Assembly: GCF_021655095.1 (NCBI RefSeq)
Contig: NZ_PPXW01000001.1
Span: forward strand, 1,540,265-1,588,375
Reading direction: 5' to 3'
Length of the DNA stretch: 48,111 nt
Source: Clostridium sp. Cult1
GTDB taxonomy: Bacteria > Bacillota > Clostridia > Tissierellales > Tepidimicrobiaceae
Part shown: positions 17,787 to 26,171 of the stretch, piece after piece
Numbering within the stretch: position 1 is the stretch's first letter
Layout: every line of letters starts with the position of its first letter
The notes under the pieces: generated by a model
Database searches by the model: none
What the model was told of the DNA's origin: nothing
Seen by the model: only the letters and a program-made list of their open reading frames with translations
Position numbers and translations under genes: made by a program

Positions 17787-17800
17787 CTATTTCCCTCCAA

Positions 17801-18541
17801 TTATCTAAAATTATAAAAAACAATAGAAAAAACAGTAAAAAAAACACTTATAGAAATTATCAAATAGTCTATTTTAGACATTTTCAAAACCAAATAGCTT
17901 GTACGATTATCATAAGCTCTAAAGCCTCTCATCTCAATAGCTATAGAAAGCTTTTCAGCTTTTAATATAGTTCCTACTAATATGGGAGTAAATATGTATG
18001 AATACAGACTAATCCTCTTCCTTATTGGTATATTATTGATTTCAATTCCCCTGAGTTGGATAGCAATTAAAGAATCTTTAATCTCCTCAGTTAATAGAGG
18101 CAAAAACCGAATCCCAAGGGCTACCATAAAAGCTATATCATATGGTAATCCCCATTGGACAAATCCTTGAACTATTTCCCTTGAATTTGAAGTAGCAATA
18201 ATTGTCACAGAAAATATTATTATCATCATTCGCAATATAAATTGCATACTCTTTGCCAAGCCAGTAGTATTCAGAATTATAAAGTTTCCAGCAGAAAGAA
18301 GAATTCTTCCTTCAGTAGAAAATATACTTTGAATTATTGCAATTAGAATTACTACATAGAGAAGCCTTTTAGTTTTTTTAAAGCTTCTTTTCAAATTTAT
18401 CTTAAAAAGCTTAGCAATTAAAATAGTTAAAATTAAAATTAAAAAAAGAGAAAGGCTATCTTTAATTATTATTCCTAAAGTTGAGATACACATTACAATA
18501 ATCAATTTTGTCCTTGGATCAAATTCAAGTTCTTTGGTCAT
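17801..18541 (-). CDS. ecfT: EcfT, transmembrane component of an ECF transporter
   Basis: 246 aa. Several hydrophobic helices at the N- and C-terminal ends frame a cytoplasmic coupling region. That region includes the Ala-Arg-Gly type motifs of EcfT proteins, IQLRGIEIN and IEMRGFRAY, which contact the two ATPases. EcfT links the ATPase pair to a substrate-binding S protein. A GAGGTGAAATAACCT site precedes it, and its start overlaps the end of ecfA2. The S component at 21443-22021 is its likely dedicated partner because both lie in the same transcription unit. Confidence 0.92.
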   Translation of the reverse strand: MTKELEFDPRTKLIIVMCISTLGIIIKDSLSLFLILILTILIAKLFKINLKRSFKKTKRLLYVVILIAIIQSIFSTEGRILLSAGNFIILNTTGLAKSMQFILRMMIIIFSVTIIATSNSREIVQGFVQWGLPYDIAFMVALGIRFLPLLTEEIKDSLIAIQLRGIEINNIPIRKRISLYSYIFTPILVGTILKAEKLSIAIEMRGFRAYDNRTSYLVLKMSKIDYLIISISVFFTVFSIVFYNFR

Positions 18542-19199
18542 AGGTTATTTCACCTCTATGAATCTTTATCACTCGGTGGGAAATTTCATCTACAAAGAAA
18601 TTATCATGGCTAATGATAGTCATGCCTACACCTTTTTTCATAAGTTCTTTTAACACTTCCATCAATATATTTTTCCTCTCAAAATCAAGTCCAGTAGTCG
18701 GTTCATCTAATATTAAATATTCTGGATCATTAATCAATATTGTAGCTATAGCTAGCCGTTGCTTTTCTCCTTGGCTTAGAAGTAGTGGGGATTGTTTCCT
18801 TAAATCTTCTATTTGAAACAATTTTAATAGCCCTTCTACTTTCTCTTCTATATTCACTTCATTAAAACCTTTAAACTTTAATGTAAATCCTAATTCTTCT
18901 TCTACTGTATTGGTAAAAAAGTGATTTTCAGGATTTTGGAAAAGATAACCTATCCTAGATCCTATTTGAGCTAAGCTAAATTGAGATATCTTTCTATTAG
19001 CAATATATACTTGTCCATTTTTGGGCTTTAAAATCCCCATCATAAGTTTTCCTAAAGTGGTCTTTCCACTTCCATTTGCCCCTATAATACCTGTAACTTC
19101 ATCTTTTATAATTTTTAAGTTAATATTATTTATTATTGGCTTTTCATTATTATATTCAAAATATAGATTTTCCAACTCTATATAGCCCAATCTATTCAC
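18525..19199 (-). CDS. ecfA2: EcfA2-type ATPase of an ECF transporter
   Basis: About 224 aa. The ABC motifs are GANGSGKTT (Walker A), YLFQNPENHFF (Q loop), LLSQGEKQRL (signature, with Gln in place of the usual Gly-Gly) and YLILDEPTTG (Walker B), with ISHDN as the switch His. The start is uncertain: GTG 19199 overlaps the ecfA1 stop (GTGAATAG), and TTG 19202 or TTG 19190 are alternatives. It pairs with the ecfA1 product to power EcfT. Confidence 0.92.
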   Translation of the reverse strand: MNRLGYIELENLYFEYNNEKPIINNINLKIIKDEVTGIIGANGSGKTTLGKLMMGILKPKNGQVYIANRKISQFSLAQIGSRIGYLFQNPENHFFTNTVEEELGFTLKFKGFNEVNIEEKVEGLLKLFQIEDLRKQSPLLLSQGEKQRLAIATILINDPEYLILDEPTTGLDFERKNILMEVLKELMKKGVGMTIISHDNFFVDEISHRVIKIHRGEITYDQRT

Positions 19200-19878
19200 C
19201 AACCTTATAACCCCTTAGCAAACCATTCTTTAGTTCTAATACTCTATCTGCTATATCTAAAATATCAAAATTATGCTCCACTAAAACTATAGTCTTTCCT
19301 TCTTCTTTTAAATTTTGAATTATCTTCTTTATTCTTTTCCTCCCATCATTATCTATCTGAGCTGTAATTTCATCAAATAATAGAATATCTGGTTCCATAG
19401 CTAAAACGGCAGCAATGGCTATTAATTGCTTCTGCCCTCCAGACAATTTATTAGGATTTTCATATCTATAATCTTCCATATGAACAATTCTAAGTACCTT
19501 TTCTATTCGTCTTCCTATCTCTTCTCTTTCTACCATTAGGTTTTCAGGACCAAAAGCTATTTCATCTTCAACAGTAGGTGAAAAAAGTTGAGTATCTGGA
19601 TCTTGAAATACTATTCCAACCCTTTTTGTAATATCTGCTATCTTTAAATGATCCATGTTTTTTCCCCACAATTTAACGTCACCATAGACTTCCCCTTTAC
19701 GAATATGAGGAATTATTCCACTCATTATACTTAATAATGTACTTTTTCCACTGCCACTCGAACCTATTAATGCTAACACCTCTCCTTTAAATACAGTTAA
19801 ATCTATTCCTTTTAATACATAATGGGAGCTAGATTTATATTTAAAATATAAATCTTTTATCTCTATCGGATTCATCAT
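19192..19878 (-). CDS. ecfA1: EcfA1-type ATPase of an ECF transporter
   Basis: 228 aa. Walker A GSSGSGKST (39-47), Q loop FQDPDTQLFSPTV (typical of ECF ATPases), signature LSGGQKQLI, Walker B ILLFDEITAQ and H switch LVEHN are all visible. It starts with ATG overlapping the stop of the preceding SUOX-like gene by 4 bp (ATGA), a sign of coupled translation. The substrate of the transporter is set by its S component, not by this protein. Confidence 0.93.
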   Translation of the reverse strand: MMNPIEIKDLYFKYKSSSHYVLKGIDLTVFKGEVLALIGSSGSGKSTLLSIMSGIIPHIRKGEVYGDVKLWGKNMDHLKIADITKRVGIVFQDPDTQLFSPTVEDEIAFGPENLMVEREEIGRRIEKVLRIVHMEDYRYENPNKLSGGQKQLIAIAAVLAMEPDILLFDEITAQIDNDGRKRIKKIIQNLKEEGKTIVLVEHNFDILDIADRVLELKNGLLRGYKVGE

Positions 19879-20387
19879 TTTACTTCCAACTCCACTACAA
19901 ATTTACACCATCTTTGACTAAACTGATCTTTTCTAACGATTATTTGATAAGGACCACTTCCTCCTTCTTCTTTGCTTTTTAAAAAATTTCCATTAAATTG
20001 ATATGCTAAATATATATTATCTTTATCAATTACTTCTTCAATACTAAAGGCTACAGTATAACCATCTATTCCCCTTACTAGAATCTGCTGTTTATCTTCA
20101 ATACCAATCCTAGCTTCCTCGATTATATTTTTTACAGGCACTCCAGTATAATTATGTTCTTCTGGATTACTATCACTAGTATCTAAAACTGCAGCAAATT
20201 CTTCTTCCCCTAACTTAATTATATCCTCAAATTTTAGTCTAGTTTCTAAACCTTCTCCTTTTACTATAATCTCCGCATTCTCATGGGCTTGTCTATTGTC
20301 CTTTACCATTTCCCTATTCATAAAAGCAAAAACCCCCATAATAATAATTAGTATAAAGATAATGATTCCTATAGTTCTATTGTTCAA
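19875..20387 (-). CDS. membrane-anchored protein with a SUOX-like (Oxidored_molyb) domain
   Basis: About 170 aa from TTG 20387 (GGAGGG is 7 bases upstream; an ATG at 20402 is inside that site). An N-terminal helix (TIGIIIFILIIIMGVFAFM) anchors it outside the membrane. The rest has the pattern of the sulfite-oxidase/YedY molybdopterin-binding fold: GEGLETRLKFEDI, NYTGVPVKNIIEEA, GIDGYTVAFSIEEV, NIYLAYQFNGNFL, GGSGPYQIIV, FSQRWCKFVVELE. The cysteine that binds Mo in true family members, before the W/Y-x-GV motif, is absent. It overlaps its neighbours on both sides. Cofactor and function are unknown. It resembles the 22065-22547 product closely (shared FSQRW-K). Confidence 0.72.
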   Translation of the reverse strand: MNNRTIGIIIFILIIIMGVFAFMNREMVKDNRQAHENAEIIVKGEGLETRLKFEDIIKLGEEEFAAVLDTSDSNPEEHNYTGVPVKNIIEEARIGIEDKQQILVRGIDGYTVAFSIEEVIDKDNIYLAYQFNGNFLKSKEEGGSGPYQIIVRKDQFSQRWCKFVVELEVK

Positions 20388-21450
20388 ACTGGTTCCCTCC
20401 ATCCATAATTATATAGGGAACCACCATATCTTCATGTCTAAATTCCCCATGATCCCCACCATTCTCTGTAGAATGCATACCATGGTCAGCGGTGATTATT
20501 ACTTTACCTTTCCAATTAGACACTATATCTTCCACATAAGCATCTACTCTTTTAATAAATTCCATGGCTTCTATAGATAGATCACCATAGGTATGTCCAC
20601 AATCATCTATTCCATGAAAATGTGTAAATATAAAATTATAATCTTTCTCTATGGCGTCCATAGTAGATTGAAATACTTCATCATCTGTAAATCCATCTTC
20701 ATTTCTATCTAAATTTAATACTGGCTCAATTTCTGTCTGTAATATTCCAATATTTCCTTCTATATACATAGTCTTCTTCTCCAAATCTTGGGCAAATTTA
20801 AAAATAGAATCGACTTTCAACTCCCTTTGTTTCCTTGAATAAATCCCACTTTCTATAGGATTTTTACCTGTAATTATTGCAGCCAACCCTGCATTTGTAA
20901 CGGGTTTATATACAGACAATGCTTTAGTTGTTTCTGGTTGCATTCCTAGAAAAGGTAGGTATCCATTTTCTACAGCATATTTATATTGATGATAGCCAAA
21001 TCCATCTAATAAAATAAATAATACATCTTCCTCTATTAAATAATGGGACATATGATAATAGGCATCTTTTATACTGGCCTTAGGAGGATTAATCATAACT
21101 CCTTTTACATCTTTTATTATGGTATTACCACCTTCATCTACGTAATTTATATAATTATCCTTGACTTGGAAATAACCATCTTCTTCAATATATTCTAACT
21201 CGCCTAATCCTCCCATGATTAAAGCTTCTTCATATTTTTCTTCTACAATACCTTCTAATTTAAATACTTCATCTTGATTATCTATTGAGATAAATTTTAT
21301 ATTCTTTTCACTGTCTATAATATTCATTCCAATATCCTTTCTATCTGGAAGAGGTAATTCATTATCCTTAGACATAAATTTAGCACATGAAGTTATGGAT
21401 AGTATTATTACACTCAACACAAAAAACAAAATAAAGTTTCTTTTATTCAT
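20377..21450 (-). CDS. lipoprotein, type I phosphodiesterase / nucleotide pyrophosphatase family
   Basis: 357 aa from ATG 21450 (GGGAGAG is 6 bases upstream; an ATG at 21465 is inside that site). The signal peptide ends at a lipobox, ITSC with Cys22. The alkaline-phosphatase-superfamily domain starts at FILLDGFGYHQY. PVTNAGLAAIITGKNP holds the probable Thr nucleophile. HFHGIDDCGHTYG supplies metal-binding Asp and His, followed by ITADHGMHS and GDHGEFRHEDMVVPYI. Such enzymes cleave phosphodiesters or pyrophosphates of dinucleotides outside the cell. Its place between the ECF S component and the ATPases suggests processing of a nucleotide-linked cofactor (FAD or a molybdopterin dinucleotide), which is an inference. 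Its start overlaps the end of the S-component gene (ATGAATAA). Confidence 0.82.
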   Translation of the reverse strand: MNKRNFILFFVLSVIILSITSCAKFMSKDNELPLPDRKDIGMNIIDSEKNIKFISIDNQDEVFKLEGIVEEKYEEALIMGGLGELEYIEEDGYFQVKDNYINYVDEGGNTIIKDVKGVMINPPKASIKDAYYHMSHYLIEEDVLFILLDGFGYHQYKYAVENGYLPFLGMQPETTKALSVYKPVTNAGLAAIITGKNPIESGIYSRKQRELKVDSIFKFAQDLEKKTMYIEGNIGILQTEIEPVLNLDRNEDGFTDDEVFQSTMDAIEKDYNFIFTHFHGIDDCGHTYGDLSIEAMEFIKRVDAYVEDIVSNWKGKVIITADHGMHSTENGGDHGEFRHEDMVVPYIIMDGGNQFEQ

Positions 21451-22021
21451 TATATTCTCTCCCATTGATCAGATTTTCCAATACTTGATTCTTTCTCAGC
21501 TGTTTATAACTTCCATATGCTATTAATCCGCCTATTCCTCCTGATAAAGAAGCTGTAGCCAAAGTCAACACTAAAGGAATTAAGGGTAGCCTAAAAAAGA
21601 TTACATTGACCAAAAAAGTTCCACTTACATTGGCTAATATTCCAGCAATAAAAAAATCACCTTTTTGAAATATTTTAGATTTAACCATTAACATATATGA
21701 ATCCACTATTAATCCAGGAATTATATAAGTGAGAAAACTTATAATCCCGTGGGTACCGTAGATTCCTAGACTCACTACCATAATAGCTTGTACTATGGAT
21801 ATTAATGTAGCAACTCCAATTTTTCTTATTAAACCCATTCCTAAAACTATCCACATCATATATAAACCACCTGCAATGGCACCACCAGGAATATAAAGAG
21901 GTCCAGTTATAATATGTGCAAGAGGTACTATAACGGGTTTAGTTGCTATACCTAATGTTGCCATAAGGGCGATAACAATTATTTCAAATACAGAGAATTT
22001 ATTGACTAGTCTTTTAAGCAT
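21443..22021 (-). CDS. ECF transporter substrate-binding (S) component, substrate unknown
   Basis: 192 aa with about six hydrophobic helices: FEIIVIALMATLGIATKPVI, ITGPLYIPGGAIAGGLYMMW, the long GVATLISIVQAIMVVSLGIY, IISFLTYIIPGLIVDSYML, FFIAGILANVSGTFLVNV, and PLIPLVLTLATASLSGG. Length, helix count and the PGG-AIAGG/Y-MMW segment fit ECF S components. It is in one unit with ecfA1, ecfA2 and ecfT. I cannot assign it to the riboflavin, thiamin, cobalamin or another known S family. GGAGGAAATACT precedes its ATG. Candidates from context are flavin or molybdopterin precursors. Confidence 0.75.
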   Translation of the reverse strand: MLKRLVNKFSVFEIIVIALMATLGIATKPVIVPLAHIITGPLYIPGGAIAGGLYMMWIVLGMGLIRKIGVATLISIVQAIMVVSLGIYGTHGIISFLTYIIPGLIVDSYMLMVKSKIFQKGDFFIAGILANVSGTFLVNVIFFRLPLIPLVLTLATASLSGGIGGLIAYGSYKQLRKNQVLENLINGREYNE

Positions 22022-22064
22022 AGTATTTCCTCCAAAATTTAAATATCTTCATCCTATATAAATA

Positions 22065-22547
22065 CTACTCCAAAATAATCTCCTCCACATGCTTAATCCA
22101 ACGTTGACTAAATGGGTCTTGTCTTATCACTAATTGGAATGGCCCATTGCCTCCTTGACTCTTAGATTTCATCGGCTTTCCATCTCTTTCAAAGGTTAAA
22201 TAAATATTGTTTGGCTCTTTTATCTCTTCTATACCTAAGATAATCCTATATCCATCTGATGCATTAAAAGTTATTTTTTCAACCTTTGATATATCAAAAT
22301 CTAATGAAGATAATAGCTTTGACATTTCAATTCCTTTATATTCCGTTTCAACAGGTTTGTTACCGCTACTTCTTACTACAGCAGGGAAACTTATGGCATC
22401 ACTATGATTGTATATAAAATCCTTTTCTACCACCTGCTGATTTTCTCCTTGAACAATATTTATAGATATATTTCCTCCTTTAGAAAAACTAAATATAAGT
22501 ATTATTCCAATTACAATCACTATGGGTATAATCTTTTTTAGATTCAT
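22065..22547 (-). CDS. membrane-anchored protein with a SUOX-like domain
   Basis: 160 aa. A single N-terminal helix (IIPIVIVIGIILIFSF) anchors the protein. The exported domain has YKGIEMSKLLSSL, NASDGYRIILGIEEI, NIYLTFERDGKPM, GGNGPFQLVI and FSQRWIKHVEEIILE, the strand order of the Oxidored_molyb fold. No cysteine is present at all, so it cannot ligate Mo as sulfite oxidase does. It is a close paralogue of the 19875-20387 product. It lies 10 bp downstream of the Fe-S/FMN membrane protein gene, which suggests a partner or receiver in the same electron path. Confidence 0.72.
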   Translation of the reverse strand: MNLKKIIPIVIVIGIILIFSFSKGGNISINIVQGENQQVVEKDFIYNHSDAISFPAVVRSSGNKPVETEYKGIEMSKLLSSLDFDISKVEKITFNASDGYRIILGIEEIKEPNNIYLTFERDGKPMKSKSQGGNGPFQLVIRQDPFSQRWIKHVEEIILE

Positions 22548-22557
22548 AGCATCCTCC

Positions 22558-23736
22558 TTATTTTCTTTCTAAGGCTTGGCTTATTCCACTTTTAACCCCA
22601 TTAATAAATCCCCTACTACTAGCTGTAGCTCCACTAATTGTGTCTATGTTTAAATTTTGAGTCTCTATTATCTCTAAAGAAATTTTTTTAAATACCTCTT
22701 CATAATACCCTGTGGTTTCACTATGACTAATTGGATATATTTCAATTATTCTATTGTTTTCTACTATAACTTCTACCTGCATAATACCACCAAAACCAAT
22801 ACCTGTACCTATATAAGTTCCATCTTTTAAACTGTCTAAATCGACAATAGATTGAGAGCTAGCCTTTGGTTTAATTAATGGAAGTAGAAGATATATGCTA
22901 ATTAATAAAATAAGGCTAATTGTTATATACTGGTTTTTCACCAAACTAAACCTTCCAAAATTTAATGAATAACCTTCTGTACCTTTTAAGCACTGAGATT
23001 CTTCACATTCTAAACATTTAATACACTCTGGTGAAATCTCCAGTTTATTTGGTTTTTCTATGTTAACAGGACAATTCTTTAAACAATAATTACATCCATT
23101 GCATCTTTTATTGCTATAAATATTCGATGGTCCCAAGGCAGATAAGAGACTCTGAAAAGCTCCAAGAGGACAAAACCATCTGCAAAAGACCCTTTTGGAA
23201 AATAAGGAAGACAGTACAATCAACAACAATACTATAGATCCTATTTGAAAACTCATTCCCATAAAAACATTTAAATAAGCCAACCAAGGGGAATAGGGAG
23301 ATACTACATTCCCCTTGCCTAGAATACTTAATATCAAAATCAACAATAGTATAAAGTATTTCAATATTTCAGGATTGAAAAATTTCCCCTTTGGTAACTT
23401 TTTTTCCTTAATACCAAGTTTTACCCCTAAGAACTTGAAAAAATCTTGTAATGCTCCAATTGGACATATAAATCCGCAGAAAAACCTACCCATTAATAAT
23501 GCAGTTAAAGATATTCCAATTGTAAGTGCCATAGATTTGGATATTCCCCTCCATCTAAAGGATGGGTCTGTAAAGGCAGATTTTAATGCACTCCACCCTC
23601 CATAGGGATTTATATCGCCAATTGATAATATTCTCCAGTTTATAGTTCCATTAATATATAAAAAATATATTATAGAAATTAATATCATAAGTAGAGTAAA
23701 AACAATTTGTATTAAACTACGTTTTTTTAAGTTCAT
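22558..23736 (-). CDS. NapH/NosR-like membrane Fe-S protein with FMN-binding domain
   Basis: 392 aa. Membrane helices carry two paired-cysteine signatures of the NapH/NosR/CcoG type: FFCGFICPIGALQ (Cys87, 91) and FCRWFCPLGAFQ (Cys185, 189). A bacterial ferredoxin segment follows with CNGCNYCLKNC (Cys212, 215, 218, 222) and CIKCLECEESQC (Cys238 onward), suited to two [4Fe-4S] clusters. After a further helix (270-288), the end (about 305-390) is an exported FMN-binding domain with DTISGATASS. Thr371 is the predicted site of covalent FMN attachment by an ApbE-type enzyme. The protein probably moves electrons across or along the membrane to exported partners. Its ATG overlaps the stop of the next-upstream FMN/SUOX gene. 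Confidence 0.87.
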   Translation of the reverse strand: MNLKKRSLIQIVFTLLMILISIIYFLYINGTINWRILSIGDINPYGGWSALKSAFTDPSFRWRGISKSMALTIGISLTALLMGRFFCGFICPIGALQDFFKFLGVKLGIKEKKLPKGKFFNPEILKYFILLLILILSILGKGNVVSPYSPWLAYLNVFMGMSFQIGSIVLLLIVLSSLFSKRVFCRWFCPLGAFQSLLSALGPSNIYSNKRCNGCNYCLKNCPVNIEKPNKLEISPECIKCLECEESQCLKGTEGYSLNFGRFSLVKNQYITISLILLISIYLLLPLIKPKASSQSIVDLDSLKDGTYIGTGIGFGGIMQVEVIVENNRIIEIYPISHSETTGYYEEVFKKISLEIIETQNLNIDTISGATASSRGFINGVKSGISQALERK

Positions 23737-25310
23737 TTTTTCTCAATCCTTACTATATCTTTCATTAGCTCACTTTCTCCTTGGTATAAAACTACTTTAT
23801 TGCCACCATCTATTATATAGGAATTAATCATTTCTTTTAAGGATAATTCTATTTCATCATCCTTACTTACTACTACGAACTGATTTCCTTCAGTCCATCT
23901 CATACCTGCTGTTAACAATACATCTTCCAATAATAATCCTTCCTTACCATTAATATCTTTTGTTCTAACTACTTCAACCATTTTTTCAGGAAATATTACT
24001 GCATCTTTAGTAGTAGAAAAATGAGTCATATTTTTAACATTCATGCCAAGTTTAAAATTTGGTGCTATATTCATAGGGGCATTTTCCCCCTCTACCTTTA
24101 TAAAGTATCTTTGTCTGACTAAAGAAATAGTTTCATTTTTTATTAACCCATCGGAAGCAGCCATTGTGAAAAATCCTTTTTCATCAACCATATCAAACTT
24201 TCTTAGAATTTGTCCTACCTCGATAGACTTGTCTTTACTGCCATAGTACTCATAGTAATAAGGTTCTATATCTTCAGTTAAAGGATTAAATATATGTATC
24301 TTATCAATGTCTTTAGGCGATATTTCATCGTATAAATCTATATTGGAAACCATCTTAACCCAATAAGGTCCCAATTCATTAGGTATGGCTATCCTTACAG
24401 GTTTTTCCTCTTCTTTTAAATCTTTTCCATTAACCTGCCATACCAAAATCACATCACTAGATTCCAGTTTTTCTCTATCTATCATTGTATAATAACCATC
24501 CCGACCTGTGACTCCTACACCTTCATAATCCTTTAAATCCAAACCTTCTCTTTCCAAAACATCTCTAAGAGTTGGCCCTTTTACCTTCATTTTAGTCTCT
24601 GTACCTGTAGTATTGATCAAAACTACTTCCATTTCCAGCTGCTCATATTCTTTTATTTCCTCTATATCTATTCTAGTCGAACCATCTTCCCAGTTTATTG
24701 CAAAGCTATTGGTATCCTTTTGCCACATTTCCTGGGGAACCACATCGGCAACCCTTTCCATTTCTATATCATTCACCTTATATTGATATGCTCCAATAGC
24801 CGCATTTACAGCATTAACTACTGCCTGAGAGCTTACAGTAGCCCCAGTTACTTGGACTATATCCTCTGGATTTTTCTTATCTAAAACCACCAGGTTTAGA
24901 TATTTATCAATTACTATATTTTTAAATCTATCTAAAAACCAATCCTCTTCAATATGTTCTGCATAATCTAAGGTTTCTTCATGTTCTAGTATTTCTATTC
25001 CCATTAATTTATCATCTTCGCTATCCATGGCTACTAATACATCAATAGGGCCATTGTAACCTACACAACTGACGACAAAAGCCCTAACTTGTCCATCTAT
25101 TTCATAAGCTCTCTTTATACCTGGAAAATTTAAAGAAATAAATATATCATCCGAAATATCTTTAACAATCTGAATCTTTTTGGCATTAGGGTAAAAATCC
25201 TTTACTTTAAGTTCTTCTTCAGAAACTTTATTATTTAGGCTGAAAAATATAAGAACTACAGCAACCACAACCATTAAAAAAACTAAATAGAATTTTTTAC
25301 TTTTCATCAT
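23733..25310 (-). CDS. exported FMN-binding protein with SUOX-like domains
   Basis: 525 aa. An N-terminal helix (7-25) anchors or exports it. Residues about 60-178 form an RnfG/NqrC-type FMN-binding domain that ends VQVTGATVSSQAVVNAV, with Thr158 the predicted flavin attachment site. Residues about 220-328 are SUOX-like (TLRDVLEREGL, VTGRDGYYTMIDREKL, VILVWQVNGKDL, GPYWVKMVSNIDL). The last third (about 340-525) looks like one or two further, more diverged copies (GLLLEDVLLTAGM, IDGGNKVVLYQGE). One cysteine (Cys82) lies in the FMN domain; none is at the Mo-ligand position. The fusion of a flavin domain to SUOX-like domains directly links the two themes of this cluster. Confidence 0.8.
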   Translation of the reverse strand: MMKSKKFYLVFLMVVVAVVLIFFSLNNKVSEEELKVKDFYPNAKKIQIVKDISDDIFISLNFPGIKRAYEIDGQVRAFVVSCVGYNGPIDVLVAMDSEDDKLMGIEILEHEETLDYAEHIEEDWFLDRFKNIVIDKYLNLVVLDKKNPEDIVQVTGATVSSQAVVNAVNAAIGAYQYKVNDIEMERVADVVPQEMWQKDTNSFAINWEDGSTRIDIEEIKEYEQLEMEVVLINTTGTETKMKVKGPTLRDVLEREGLDLKDYEGVGVTGRDGYYTMIDREKLESSDVILVWQVNGKDLKEEEKPVRIAIPNELGPYWVKMVSNIDLYDEISPKDIDKIHIFNPLTEDIEPYYYEYYGSKDKSIEVGQILRKFDMVDEKGFFTMAASDGLIKNETISLVRQRYFIKVEGENAPMNIAPNFKLGMNVKNMTHFSTTKDAVIFPEKMVEVVRTKDINGKEGLLLEDVLLTAGMRWTEGNQFVVVSKDDEIELSLKEMINSYIIDGGNKVVLYQGESELMKDIVRIEKK

Positions 25311-25318
25311 ACCACTAC

Positions 25319-26125
25319 CTACTCTACTATTATTTTATCGATATTTGATACCCATTGAGGTTTGTTTATATCTCCTGGTTCCTTCTGACCTACAACCAAT
25401 TTAAAGGGAGGCCCTTCTGTTATATCATATTCTTCTCCATTTTCTTCCCAAGCAATAATCATAGGAAACTTTTTATCAGGATCGGTTTCATCAATATAAT
25501 CTTGTCTTTTAACTTGTTCAACAGAAAACTCCATTTTATAGTCATCTGTTGCTACTATGGTAACCTTTGTAGCATTTGAAGATATCTGAGCCTCTTGTTC
25601 TAACAACTTCCATAGATTAACGCCTTTAAAATTCGTATGAGCAGTAGTCCCAAAATTGTTTAAAGAATAAAAATCTCCTTGAAAAATAATACTTTCCATA
25701 TCTTTTAAGTTATCTAAACTTAATTTCAACTGGTTTTCTACTTTTCCTTCTATTTTTAAAATATTGTCATCTTCTTCTACTTGTTCACTTTTATTGGTTT
25801 TATCTGATTCAACTTCATCATTTGTTTTTTTAACACTTTCTGATTCTTCTTCCTTTTTGTTTTCACTTTCTAGATTTTGTTTTACTTGATCTTCCTTTTC
25901 TAATTCCTCTTCTTGGCCTCCCTTTTCTAGGTCCTCAGATAGATCTACTTCCTCCTTTGTTTCTTTTTCAGTTCCATCTTCTATATCCTTATGACCTATT
26001 TCTTCTTCCTGTTCTATATTCACCGTAGTATCTTCATTTTCATCTTTTGAACCACATCCAGATAATATTAAAGAAAGGGTTAAAGTAATAATTAAAAATA
26101 TATTAATAAATTTAAACCTTTTCAT
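25319..26125 (-). CDS. lipoprotein with a SUOX-like domain on a charged stalk
   Basis: 268 aa. The signal peptide ends LSLILSGC, with the lipid-modified cysteine at about residue 24. A very Glu/Lys-rich linker (about 30-120) acts as a stalk through the cell wall. The C-terminal domain (about 124-268) has LKIEGKVENQLKLSLDNL, NFKGVNLWKLLEQEA, VATDDYKMEFSVEQV, MIIAWEENGEEYDI, PPFKLVVGQ and PQWVSNIDKIIVE, the Oxidored_molyb pattern without a ligand cysteine. It has a strong AGGAGGT site. It sits between the giant SLH protein and the FMN/SUOX protein, and may be the membrane-proximal partner of the SLH proteins. Confidence 0.78.
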   Translation of the reverse strand: MKRFKFINIFLIITLTLSLILSGCGSKDENEDTTVNIEQEEEIGHKDIEDGTEKETKEEVDLSEDLEKGGQEEELEKEDQVKQNLESENKKEEESESVKKTNDEVESDKTNKSEQVEEDDNILKIEGKVENQLKLSLDNLKDMESIIFQGDFYSLNNFGTTAHTNFKGVNLWKLLEQEAQISSNATKVTIVATDDYKMEFSVEQVKRQDYIDETDPDKKFPMIIAWEENGEEYDITEGPPFKLVVGQKEPGDINKPQWVSNIDKIIVE

Positions 26126-26140
26126 ATAAACCTCCTAAAT

Positions 26141-26168
26141 AGGCAATAGGATCAAGTCCTATTGCCTT
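26141..26168 (-). terminator. hairpin between the giant SLH gene and the lipoprotein gene
   Basis: AGGCAATAGGA and TCCTATTGCCT form a perfect 11-bp stem with a 6-base loop, starting 3 bases after the SLH gene stop. On the minus strand it is followed by ATTTAGGAGG with only a short T-run. This suggests partial termination or an mRNA stability element that lowers expression of the downstream membrane genes relative to the surface protein. Confidence 0.6.
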
Positions 26169-26171
26169 ATA

